11,922 nt of DNA from NCBI GenBank assembly GCA_964426355.1, contig CAYRRA010000139.1, positions 1 to 11,922 on the forward strand. The letters are read 5' to 3'. Both the position numbers and the translations under genes were made by a program. Under the pieces are notes generated by a model. The model was not told the DNA's origin. It was given only the letters and a program-made list of their open reading frames with translations, and did not search any database. Positions 1 through 5,962 of the stretch are shown piece by piece. Position 1 is the first letter of the stretch; every line of letters starts with the position of its first letter. The stretch is from JAJFTV01 sp964426355. Lineage in GTDB: Bacteria; Chloroflexota; Anaerolineae; Anaerolineales; Anaerolineaceae.

Positions 1-75
1 AATAATTATAATCACATCCATCGAAAGTTTTTCTTTAAAGAATGTGCAAAGCCCGAGCAAGTCGGTTTTGGGAAT
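1..75 (-). pseudogene. In-frame continuation of the Nif3-like gene beyond the amber codon
   Basis: Reading on past the TAG in the same frame gives 25 sense codons to the window edge, beginning IPKTDLLGLCTFFKEKLSM and ending DVIIII. An 'IP-x-T-x-L-x-x-L-x-x-F-x-K-E-K-L' pattern is what Nif3-family proteins usually have at this position, leading into the next domain. The frame is preserved exactly, so this is a single-codon interruption and not a frameshift, even though an 8-T run lies immediately before the stop. The rest of the gene lies outside the window. Confidence 0.55.
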
Positions 76-510
76 CTAGTAAAAAAAATCGCCTTTACCA
101 CCCAATAAATCAACATCCGGCTTCATCCGGTATGTGCCCCAGCCTACTTCTTCGTCAAATCCTCGCATAATGCCATCCACCGCATCCATGTGCATGTGGT
201 CATGAAAACGCCAGATGGCTACGCCAGTCTGTTCAATCAATTCTTTCTTTTTCAGGTAAACCGGATCGCCTTGAAGCCAATCTGTAGTATCCTCGCCTGT
301 AAACCACGTCGGCTCATGCGTGATAATTAAATCCACGCCCATGTCAGCAGCTTTTTTGATCACGTCAACCGTTGCCATAAATGTAACCGCAATCTTGTTG
401 ACCTCTCGATCAAAGTCGCCGACCATCAATTTGTCACAGGTTTTTTCCGGTGGAAGCGGGGTCACTCCCGTTTTGTAGATCATCCTATCCACAATTTCTC
501 TGACTTTCAT
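76..510 (-). CDS. Nif3-like (GTP cyclohydrolase I type 2 / YbgI family) protein, N-terminal part, stopped by in-frame amber
   Basis: The 144 residues from the start resemble the N-terminal half of Nif3/YbgI-family proteins, which bind a pair of metal ions and form hexameric toroids; their cellular role is poorly defined. Visible signatures are the opening MKVREIVDRMI, the segment DLIITHEPTWF, whose His lies where the first metal ligand sits in this family (in the HEP rather than HH form), and FHDHMHMDA, matching the conserved Asp/His segment. I chose ATG 510 rather than ATG 522 because GGAGGAG lies just ahead of it and the family normally begins here. Full-length members are roughly 250-280 residues and carry more metal ligands near the C-terminus. 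Here TAG at 76-78 stops the frame, yet the same frame downstream still reads as family sequence (see 1-75). It is the last visible gene of the sugar transport operon, 44 bases after the LplC-like gene. It may be a pseudogene, a sequencing error, or a recoded stop. Confidence 0.75.
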   Translation of the reverse strand: MKVREIVDRMIYKTGVTPLPPEKTCDKLMVGDFDREVNKIAVTFMATVDVIKKAADMGVDLIITHEPTWFTGEDTTDWLQGDPVYLKKKELIEQTGVAIWRFHDHMHMDAVDGIMRGFDEEVGWGTYRMKPDVDLLGGKGDFFY

Positions 511-553
511 GAACTCCTCCATGTCTTGCGATTTTTAAGCAGCACGATTCACC

Positions 554-1462
554 TTAACCTTTGACCGCGCCCAAAACAACCCCCTTAATGAAATACTTCT
601 GGATGAAAGGGAAAATAATCATCATGGGTAGTATTCCAATCACCGCCATTGCCATGCGGACGGAGGTGCCGGGTAAATCGATGTTTTGAGTTCCCAGTAT
701 CGCCAGGTTGGTGCTGCTCTTTAAGAATTGCACATTATTCATAATGCGAATCAACAGGTTTTGGATGCCGTAATAAGAAGAATCGGTGATGTAATATAAG
801 CCGTTCACCCAATCATTCCAATAGATCAGGGCGGTAAACAAACTGATTGTGGCAACCACCGGTACTGCCAGGGGAAGCATGATTTTGAAAAAGATGGTCA
901 GTTCCCCTGCTCCATCGATTTGGGCTGATTCAATTATTGCAACGGGTACGCCATGTATAAAGTAATTCCTTACCAAAAAGACATTAAATGCAGTAACCAG
1001 GTAATTGGGTAGGATGAGAGCCCAAATGGTGTTCTTAATTTCAAAGAATCTCGACCACATGATGTAGGATGCCACAATTCCGCCGTTGAAGAGCATCGTA
1101 AAAAACACAAAAAATGCCAGTGCATTACGATACTTGAAATCCCGGCGTGACATCGGGTAAGCCAGCATAGTCGTTATCAGCACGCTCGCCAGGGTGCCAA
1201 TGATGGTAACAAGAATCGTAATACCATAGGCGCGAAGGATCATCGCACTCTGTTTCACCATGTAATAATACGAGTTAAGGCTCAGCTTGGACGGGAAGAA
1301 GGTGTACCCCGAGGATATCAATACTTTCTCATCCGAAATAGACGCGATAACAATTAACACAATGGGTAACAGTGTAACAATCGTCAATAGGGTCAACACA
1401 ACCGTAGAAAAAAACCTGAAACGCACGATATCATTAAATTTATGTGTTTTTGAAAAAATCAT
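554..1462 (-). CDS. Carbohydrate ABC transporter permease, CUT1 family, LplC/YtcP-like (MalG side)
   Basis: Inner-membrane subunit that, with the adjacent LplB-like permease, forms the channel of an oligosaccharide importer. From ATG 1462 the protein has 302 residues. It has a hydrophobic segment near residues 18-40 and further membrane helices at about 78-103, 115-135, 145-165, 198-220 and 270-290. The cytoplasmic EAA loop that contacts the ATPase is at residues 178-194 (ESAQIDGAGEL...PLAVP). The C-terminus FIKGVVLGAVKG is typical of LplC-type permeases. A TTG start at 1498 would add 12 residues, but AGGAG sits 5-6 bases before ATG 1462, so that start is preferred. It lies 95 bases downstream of the LplB-like gene and just ahead of the Nif3-like gene. 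No ATP-binding subunit is present; CUT1 systems commonly share an MsmK/MsmX-type ATPase encoded elsewhere, which I infer here. Confidence 0.93.
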   Translation of the reverse strand: MIFSKTHKFNDIVRFRFFSTVVLTLLTIVTLLPIVLIVIASISDEKVLISSGYTFFPSKLSLNSYYYMVKQSAMILRAYGITILVTIIGTLASVLITTMLAYPMSRRDFKYRNALAFFVFFTMLFNGGIVASYIMWSRFFEIKNTIWALILPNYLVTAFNVFLVRNYFIHGVPVAIIESAQIDGAGELTIFFKIMLPLAVPVVATISLFTALIYWNDWVNGLYYITDSSYYGIQNLLIRIMNNVQFLKSSTNLAILGTQNIDLPGTSVRMAMAVIGILPMMIIFPFIQKYFIKGVVLGAVKG

Positions 1463-1480
1463 GTTATCTCCTGATGCTTT

Positions 1481-1496
1481 GTCAAAAATGTTTGAC
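1481..1496 (-). repeat. Short perfect inverted repeat just ahead of the LplC-like RBS
   Basis: GTCAAA and TTTGAC form 6-bp perfect arms around a 4-base loop. The structure ends about 7 bases upstream of the AGGAG ribosome binding site of the LplC-like gene. It could influence translation of that gene or be a protein-binding palindrome; the stem is weak and may be chance. Confidence 0.35.
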
Positions 1497-1505
1497 AAAA
1501 CTCAA

Positions 1506-1559
1506 AGTGTTCTGACAGGTTTAAAAATAATCGGCAATAATCACATTTTCCAGAACACT
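1506..1559 (-). repeat. 9-bp perfect inverted repeat spanning the LplB-LplC gap
   Basis: AGTGTTCTG at 1506-1514 and CAGAACACT at 1551-1559 are perfect reverse complements separated by 36 bases. One arm overlaps the LplB-like stop codon (TAG, 1558-1560). On the transcript the structure would close a large loop immediately after translation of LplB ends, and it is followed by a U-rich stretch (TTTGAGTTTT). It could be an mRNA stability or processing element, or a weak attenuator. Confidence 0.4.
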
Positions 1560-2484
1560 AGAAAAGAGCATTTTCCGAATCCACTTTACGAACAATGGCA
1601 TTGGCGCCCAAAACCAAAACAAATCCCACCACAGACTGGTACAGGGCTGCCGCAGCCGCCATCCCCACGTTGTTAAGCTCCATCAAACCGCGATAAACGT
1701 ACGTATCAATGGTTTGTGTCACATTAAACAACATCCCCGAATTTTGAGGTACCTGATAGAACAAGCCAAAATCAGAATAAAAAATCCTGCCGACAGCCAT
1801 CAATGTCAGGATAATCACAGTGGGTTTGAGAAGAGGGACGGTTACACGCATGATCTGCTGAATCTTGGATGCGCCATCGATCTGCGCGGCTTCAAAAATA
1901 CTCTTATCAATACTGGAGATGCTCGCCATATAGATGATCGAGTTGACCCCAGCGAATTTCCACAGGAAAACTATGATGATGATAAGGGGCCATGGTTTCT
2001 GAGTGGAGTACCATGCGATTTCTTCACGCCCCAACCCTTGCAAAATGGTATTGTTAATGAACCCTGTATCTGCATTCAGAAAAGCATATACAATGAACCC
2101 GATCACGACCCATGAAAGAAGATTAGGGAGAAGCATTGCGGCTTGAAAAATTTTCGTTCTGAAGCGCTGTCCCAGTTCATACATCAATATGGCGATGGTA
2201 ATTGCGGCAATCGTGCCGATCACGATAAACGCAAGGTTATACACGATCGTGTTGCGCGTCATAATCCAGGCATCTCTCGTTCGGAAAAGGAACTCAAAAT
2301 TCTTAAAACCGTTCCAGTCGCTTCCAAAAATACCTTTAACATAGTTATAGTTTTTAAAAGCTAAAAACACGCCGAACATGGGTATATAGTTATTAATAAA
2401 TAGATAGGCAATACCCGGCAGCGCGATGATGATCAGCGGTAATGTGTTTGCCCATCGTTTTTTCTTCTTGCTTCGTTGTGCCAT
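1558..2484 (-). CDS. Carbohydrate ABC transporter permease, CUT1 family, LplB-like (MalF side)
   Basis: Partner membrane subunit of the LplC-like permease. The 308-residue length is normal for LplB-type permeases. A Lys/Arg-rich N-terminus (residues 4-10) precedes membrane helix 1 (about 14-33), followed by the IPMFGVFLAFKNY segment common in this subfamily. The EAA loop is at residues 198-217 (FEAAQIDGASKI followed by VPLLKP). The start ATG 2484 is preceded by GGTAAGAG, a modest ribosome binding site. The gene lies 186 bases downstream of the solute-binding protein gene. That gap contains a terminator-like hairpin, a second inverted repeat and a possible internal promoter, so permease expression is probably set below, or partly independently of, the binding protein. 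Confidence 0.94.
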   Translation of the reverse strand: MAQRSKKKKRWANTLPLIIIALPGIAYLFINNYIPMFGVFLAFKNYNYVKGIFGSDWNGFKNFEFLFRTRDAWIMTRNTIVYNLAFIVIGTIAAITIAILMYELGQRFRTKIFQAAMLLPNLLSWVVIGFIVYAFLNADTGFINNTILQGLGREEIAWYSTQKPWPLIIIIVFLWKFAGVNSIIYMASISSIDKSIFEAAQIDGASKIQQIMRVTVPLLKPTVIILTLMAVGRIFYSDFGLFYQVPQNSGMLFNVTQTIDTYVYRGLMELNNVGMAAAAALYQSVVGFVLVLGANAIVRKVDSENALF

Positions 2485-2515
2485 TGTCTCTTACCATCAC
2501 AAGTGTTTTCAAATA

Positions 2516-2521
2516 ATTATA
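2516..2521 (-). promoter_or_regulatory. Candidate -10 box for an internal permease promoter
   Basis: On the minus strand this is a perfect TATAAT, about 32 bases before the LplB-like start codon. The -35 position (17-bp spacer) is poor, so the promoter would need an activator or may be a chance match in AT-rich DNA. A perfect inverted repeat (2547-2581) sits just upstream of the expected -35. Confidence 0.35.
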
Positions 2522-2546
2522 GTTTGATACCTTTTCGCCAAACTTT

Positions 2547-2581
2547 TGCAGAATAAACTCGAAAATTGTGTTTATTCTGTA
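2547..2581 (-). repeat. Perfect 10-bp inverted repeat upstream of the LplB-like gene
   Basis: CAGAATAAAC (2549-2558) and GTTTATTCTG (2570-2579) are perfect arms around an 11-base spacer. One wobble and one Watson-Crick pair extend it to 2547-2581. The AT-rich stem is not followed by a T-run on the minus strand, so it is not an ordinary terminator. Its position just upstream of the candidate -10 box suits an operator; an RNA stem-loop affecting message stability is the alternative. Confidence 0.5.
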
Positions 2582-2620
2582 CGATGTTTCCCCCCTATTC
2601 ATACCTCAATTCACTGAAAA

Positions 2621-2652
2621 CCTGGAGTGGGGGGTATTTTCCCCACTCCAGG
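2621..2652 (-). terminator. Strong hairpin after the solute-binding protein gene
   Basis: CCTGGAGTGGGG and CCCCACTCCAGG form a 12-bp perfect GC-rich stem with an 8-base loop. On the minus strand the stem is followed by TTTTCAGTG, a short U-tract. It starts 18 bases after the stop codon of the binding-protein gene and precedes the permease genes of the same apparent operon. It can therefore act as a partial terminator or an mRNA 3'-end stabiliser, giving more binding protein than permease, as seen for intercistronic hairpins in other sugar-uptake operons. Confidence 0.7.
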
Positions 2653-2670
2653 CAAGCGAGTTTTTACGTT

Positions 2671-4251
2671 TTATTTGTTTTCTGCAAACCAGGCATCCAA
2701 CTGAGTCTGCTTCTCGGCAATGATGGTACCGAGCCCGGCTTCCTCAAGCCTTTGCAGGAAAACCGGAATTTCTGTTTCGGGATCAACACTGCCGCAGATT
2801 AATCCAGCAAGATACTGGTCAATGACATTGATCACGGCGGTGTATTCGGTTGCCACATTGCTGCTATCAAACACAAAACCCATCGCGATAGAAAGCTCTG
2901 CGTTCTTGTTCTGCTCTAATTCCCATTCCAGCGATTCAATCCTGGTTCCTTCCATTGGATACATGATGAAGAAGTTACCCAGAGTGCCGCAGGAAAGCTG
3001 TGCAGTGTAAGGTACTGATGAAGCGTCTTGTCCTTCGGGGTAGTTTACAGTGCCATCCCCTTTCAACACATAATCCCTGCCTTCGAGACCATAGATGATC
3101 AGATTGACGATTTCCTTATCTGTAAAGGTCAGGTTCAAGAACTTGAGAGCCGCTTCGGGCACATCAGAGGTGGAAGAAACCATCCAGGTCAGCGCATTGA
3201 TCGACGTTGTGTCAAGGAATGCCTGCCCCATCATCTTTGCACCCAGGTCATATCCGCCAGTTTGCGCTTCGAGAGCCGCTGCGGTATCCTCTTCAGGATA
3301 ACTGTATGCTGCCACATAGCAGAAATAATTCCCTGAAGACATCAACTCCGCAGCTGTACTGGATGTCGTCGCTGCATCTTTCATCACCAAACCCTCGGTA
3401 TACCAGGTGCGGGCAAGGTTGGCGATTTCTGCAAACTCCTCAGAGGCATAAAAATCCACCACGGTCGGGTCATTGTTAATCAACACACCCTTGGGAGAGA
3501 AATAGCTGTCGGTCAAATAATCCACTTTTTGAACTGTGGTGATCAGACCAATGTTGCCGGTGTTCACTGCTGCAACGGGGGTCATATCGGGGTACGCAGC
3601 TTTCACCTGCGCAAGAATCGGGGTAAGGTCTGAAACCTCGTTGACCTGGCTCATATCAATCCCCAACTCATCGACGATGTCCTGGCGATAAACCACCATC
3701 GGGGTGAGCGCAATGGGTTTATACGTGGGCAGCCCATAAATACGCCCTGCCTTGCTGGTTGCTGCCAACCAATCCATCCCAATCAATTCCTTTGACTCTG
3801 CTGCGTATTCATCGATCATGTCGGTGAGATCCAGAGCCATTCCAGTGCTGATAGCCGTGTTAAAATCGCCCAGACTCTGGAACAGGTCAACCTTCTCTCC
3901 ACCTTGAAGCGCGAGGCTGACTTGAGAAGAGTAATCCCAAATTGCAATGGGCATTAAATCAACTTCAACACCGATCTTGTCTCGGGTGATCGCGTTGATT
4001 GCTTCTTCCACGGTATCCAATGTTTCTTTGCTAGGAATGTTGTTGAATGTCGCGTATGCATAGACCACCTTGTCATATGTAACTGTGGCGGGGGTGGTTG
4101 GCTCGCTGACGTCTGACTGGGTTGCTGGCTCACTGACGTCTGACGGAGCTTCCGGCGCTGTTGAGGGAGTGGCTTTACCCCCGCACGCGCTCAGCCCTAG
4201 AGCCATCACTATTGTGAATAGGACAATGAGTGATTTTCGAAAGAATTTCAT
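2671..4251 (-). CDS. LplA-like extracellular sugar-binding lipoprotein (family 1 SBP with DUF3502-like C-terminus)
   Basis: Surface-anchored receptor that captures an oligosaccharide and hands it to the LplB/LplC-like permeases. The 526-residue protein opens with a lipoprotein signal peptide: charged residues 2-6, a hydrophobic core at 8-20, lipobox LSAC and lipidation Cys23. A Ser/Asp/Glu/Pro/Thr linker (about 28-56) holds a 9-residue tandem repeat. The mature domain has the LplA-type pattern (IGVEVDLMPIAIWDY near the N-terminus, then EKVDLFQSLGDF). Its C-terminal part (AMGFVFDSS...VINVIDQYLAGL...AEKQTQLDAWF) matches the DUF3502 region of LplA-type proteins. AAGGAGGT lies 5-6 bases before ATG 4251, the best ribosome binding site in the window. 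It is preceded by its own promoter next to direct repeats suited to the AraC-type regulator encoded upstream. The ligand cannot be read from sequence. Confidence 0.93.
   Translation of the reverse strand: MKFFRKSLIVLFTIVMALGLSACGGKATPSTAPEAPSDVSEPATQSDVSEPTTPATVTYDKVVYAYATFNNIPSKETLDTVEEAINAITRDKIGVEVDLMPIAIWDYSSQVSLALQGGEKVDLFQSLGDFNTAISTGMALDLTDMIDEYAAESKELIGMDWLAATSKAGRIYGLPTYKPIALTPMVVYRQDIVDELGIDMSQVNEVSDLTPILAQVKAAYPDMTPVAAVNTGNIGLITTVQKVDYLTDSYFSPKGVLINNDPTVVDFYASEEFAEIANLARTWYTEGLVMKDAATTSSTAAELMSSGNYFCYVAAYSYPEEDTAAALEAQTGGYDLGAKMMGQAFLDTTSINALTWMVSSTSDVPEAALKFLNLTFTDKEIVNLIIYGLEGRDYVLKGDGTVNYPEGQDASSVPYTAQLSCGTLGNFFIMYPMEGTRIESLEWELEQNKNAELSIAMGFVFDSSNVATEYTAVINVIDQYLAGLICGSVDPETEIPVFLQRLEEAGLGTIIAEKQTQLDAWFAENK
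4100..4144 (-). repeat. Tandem 27-bp repeat in the lipoprotein linker
   Basis: Two 18-base blocks (4100-4117 and 4127-4144), identical at 17 of 18 positions and spaced 27 bases apart, encode the repeated peptide SDVSEP(A/T)T just after the lipidation site of the binding protein. The period is nine codons, so repeat gain or loss changes linker length without a frameshift. Confidence 0.7.
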
Positions 4252-4278
4252 AACAGACCTCCTTTTTGGGTTACTTTC

Positions 4279-4307
4279 AATATAGCAAATGGAGGCGCGA
4301 ATATTCT
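4279..4307 (-). promoter_or_regulatory. Candidate promoter of the solute-binding protein gene
   Basis: The minus strand carries TGC-TATATT, an extended -10 element (hexamer 4279-4284), about 28 bases before ATG 4251. With a 17-bp spacer the -35 hexamer (4302-4307) reads AGAATA, a very poor match. A good -10 with a poor -35 is the usual layout of an activator-dependent promoter, and direct repeats lie immediately upstream. Confidence 0.45.
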
Positions 4308-4310
4308 TAC

Positions 4311-4340
4311 AATAACAAGTGGTTAAGTATTAAAAACAAG
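4311..4340 (-). promoter_or_regulatory. Direct repeat, candidate binding site for the YesN/AraC-type regulator
   Basis: On the minus strand CTTGTTTTT (4340-4332) and CTTGTTATT (4319-4311) match at 8 of 9 positions and start exactly 21 bases apart, two helical turns. The downstream copy ends 3 bases before the predicted -35. AraC-family activators typically bind direct repeats with this spacing next to the -35. The upstream copy coincides with the T-run of the terminator of the regulator gene. Confidence 0.45.
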
Positions 4341-4362
4341 ACAAGGGAGTTCTCTTGCTCTT
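4332..4362 (-). terminator. Weak rho-independent terminator after the response regulator gene
   Basis: On the minus strand a stem formed by AAGA(G)CAAG and CTTGTCTT, with one bulged base and some inner pairing, is followed by GTTTTTAA. It begins about 14 bases after the stop codon of the response regulator. The stem is imperfect, so termination is probably partial. Confidence 0.5.
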
Positions 4363-4375
4363 AAGGCATCCTCGC

Positions 4376-5962
4376 TTATTGGAATTTTTGTCTGTACTCA
4401 TTGGGTGTAAAACCGGTGTATTTCTTAAATAACGTCGAAAAATAAGGGAAGTTATCAATCCCAACCGCGCCAGCCACATCGCTCACCCTTATTTCAGGAT
4501 TTCGCAAAAGGTCCTTGGCGCGCTCAATGCGGTATTCTCCGATGTAATCGCGAAGATATCTGCCGGTCTTCTTGCGGTATAGTTTTGCCAGGTATTCCGG
4601 GGCGAGGTAAAATACCTTTGCCAGGTCATTTCGCCCAATATTCTCTTGATAATGCTCGTGTATGTAACTGTTAATGCGTTGGATTAACGTGCCTGTCTTA
4701 GCGATTTCCTCCTCATAGGCGAAAGAACGCTCGAACAGGTAATTTGCCCAACGCAACAGGTCGAGTGCGGATTGCGACGCTTTGTCGAGCAAATTTACAG
4801 AGGTCTCATCATAAAACAGGCTGGTTGCCTGGATACCTGCCTGCAATAGATAGGAATAAGTTGCCTGTAGAATCTCCTGCTTCATCAGATATAAACAGCG
4901 TTCATTCAATGTCCTGTCATCGGTCCTGTTTTTCAGCGTTTCCTTGAGGTAATTAAGCAGCCCCACTTTATCACGCTGCTTTAGAAGTTCAGACATCTCT
5001 CCGATATCTAACACTTGTGACTCCTGCGAAAAAGACTGCACAGCCTCGTTCTCGGTGAAGGAAAGACCATAATACAAAACGCTTTGTGGAATCAACTTTT
5101 CAAGACGAGTCGCTTTGTCGGGAAGCGACTCAATATTGCAAGGAGTGCTGATACAACAGGTTGCCTTTACCACAAATTCTTCCGAGCACAGTTCAACCAT
5201 TTTTCTACAGCGCTGCGCCAGGGCGGGGTCTGCGATATCTTCTATGGTTGCCAACAGCCACAAACAATCTTCGCCGCTTTTTGAGACAACACAGACATTC
5301 CTGGCTTTTCGGCAGATTTTTTCGGTCTGCATGGTTTCAAGGTTTGAAACCAGCAGTTCTTTCTCGGTCTCTGAAAGTTTCGGATCATAATCGGTAATTC
5401 TGGTCATGACCAAAAGATATTTCTTATCGACCTCGATGGGTAACTTGCGCACTTCAATTTCACCGCGTATCCATTTCCGATCTTTTTTGACGATCCCGCT
5501 GTATAAACGCAGCCAAAAATAGAGCTGTTCTTGTTGGCTGTTTTTCAACATCCACTCTTCAAACCGGCTGCTTTCGATCAAATTCTGCTTGGCAGTAATT
5601 TTGGCGCACGTTTTTTTAAGGGTAATCTCCAGTATTTTCGGGTCATAAGGTTTTGTGAGGTATTCGGCTGCCCCGAATTTTATCGCTGTGGCGGCATAAT
5701 CGAATTTCTCGTGGCAGGTCAGGAGAATAAATTCGGTTTCCATGCCCTTCTTTCGAATCCACTCCAGTAAATCCAGCCCGGAATCTTGGGACATTTCAAT
5801 ATCGCTCACCACGATATCAATAGTTTTGTTGTTCAGGATGCGCTTGGCTTGTGTGACGTTATACGCAATATCAGGTTCCTCAATCCCAAGAGAAGCCCAG
5901 GCGAGCGAATCTAAAATGGCATCTACCGTGTGAATATCATCTTCCACAATCAGTAAGTTCAT
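4376..5962 (-). CDS. YesN-like two-component response regulator (REC + AraC-type DNA-binding domain)
   Basis: Cytoplasmic transcription factor, 528 residues, phosphorylated by the adjacent kinase. The N-terminal receiver domain (about 1-120) has the acidic pair D8-D9, the phospho-acceptor D54 in VVSDIEM, T82 and the conserved K104 in LTKPYD. A long middle region (about 130-420) of the YesN type has no motif I can name. The C-terminal AraC/XylS domain (about 429-528) has two helix-turn-helix units: NDLAKVFYLAPEYLAKLYRKKTG, and then VSDVAGAVGIDNFPYFSTLFKKYTG followed by PNEYR. The ATG overlaps the stop of the histidine kinase (ATGA, 5959-5962), implying translational coupling. The next gene downstream is the sugar-binding protein, whose promoter carries direct repeats and a poor -35, so activation of uptake genes is the likely role. 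Confidence 0.95.
   Translation of the reverse strand: MNLLIVEDDIHTVDAILDSLAWASLGIEEPDIAYNVTQAKRILNNKTIDIVVSDIEMSQDSGLDLLEWIRKKGMETEFILLTCHEKFDYAATAIKFGAAEYLTKPYDPKILEITLKKTCAKITAKQNLIESSRFEEWMLKNSQQEQLYFWLRLYSGIVKKDRKWIRGEIEVRKLPIEVDKKYLLVMTRITDYDPKLSETEKELLVSNLETMQTEKICRKARNVCVVSKSGEDCLWLLATIEDIADPALAQRCRKMVELCSEEFVVKATCCISTPCNIESLPDKATRLEKLIPQSVLYYGLSFTENEAVQSFSQESQVLDIGEMSELLKQRDKVGLLNYLKETLKNRTDDRTLNERCLYLMKQEILQATYSYLLQAGIQATSLFYDETSVNLLDKASQSALDLLRWANYLFERSFAYEEEIAKTGTLIQRINSYIHEHYQENIGRNDLAKVFYLAPEYLAKLYRKKTGRYLRDYIGEYRIERAKDLLRNPEIRVSDVAGAVGIDNFPYFSTLFKKYTGFTPNEYRQKFQ

Noticed and set aside
511..522. ATG 522 as start of the Nif3-like gene
   Set aside because: The codons between 522 and 510 form the Shine-Dalgarno sequence GGAGGAG for ATG 510, and family proteins begin MKVxEIV.
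1463..1498. TTG start at 1498 for the LplC-like permease
   Set aside because: ATG 1462 has AGGAG at ideal spacing; the 12 extra residues overlap the 1481-1496 inverted repeat and have no ribosome binding site.
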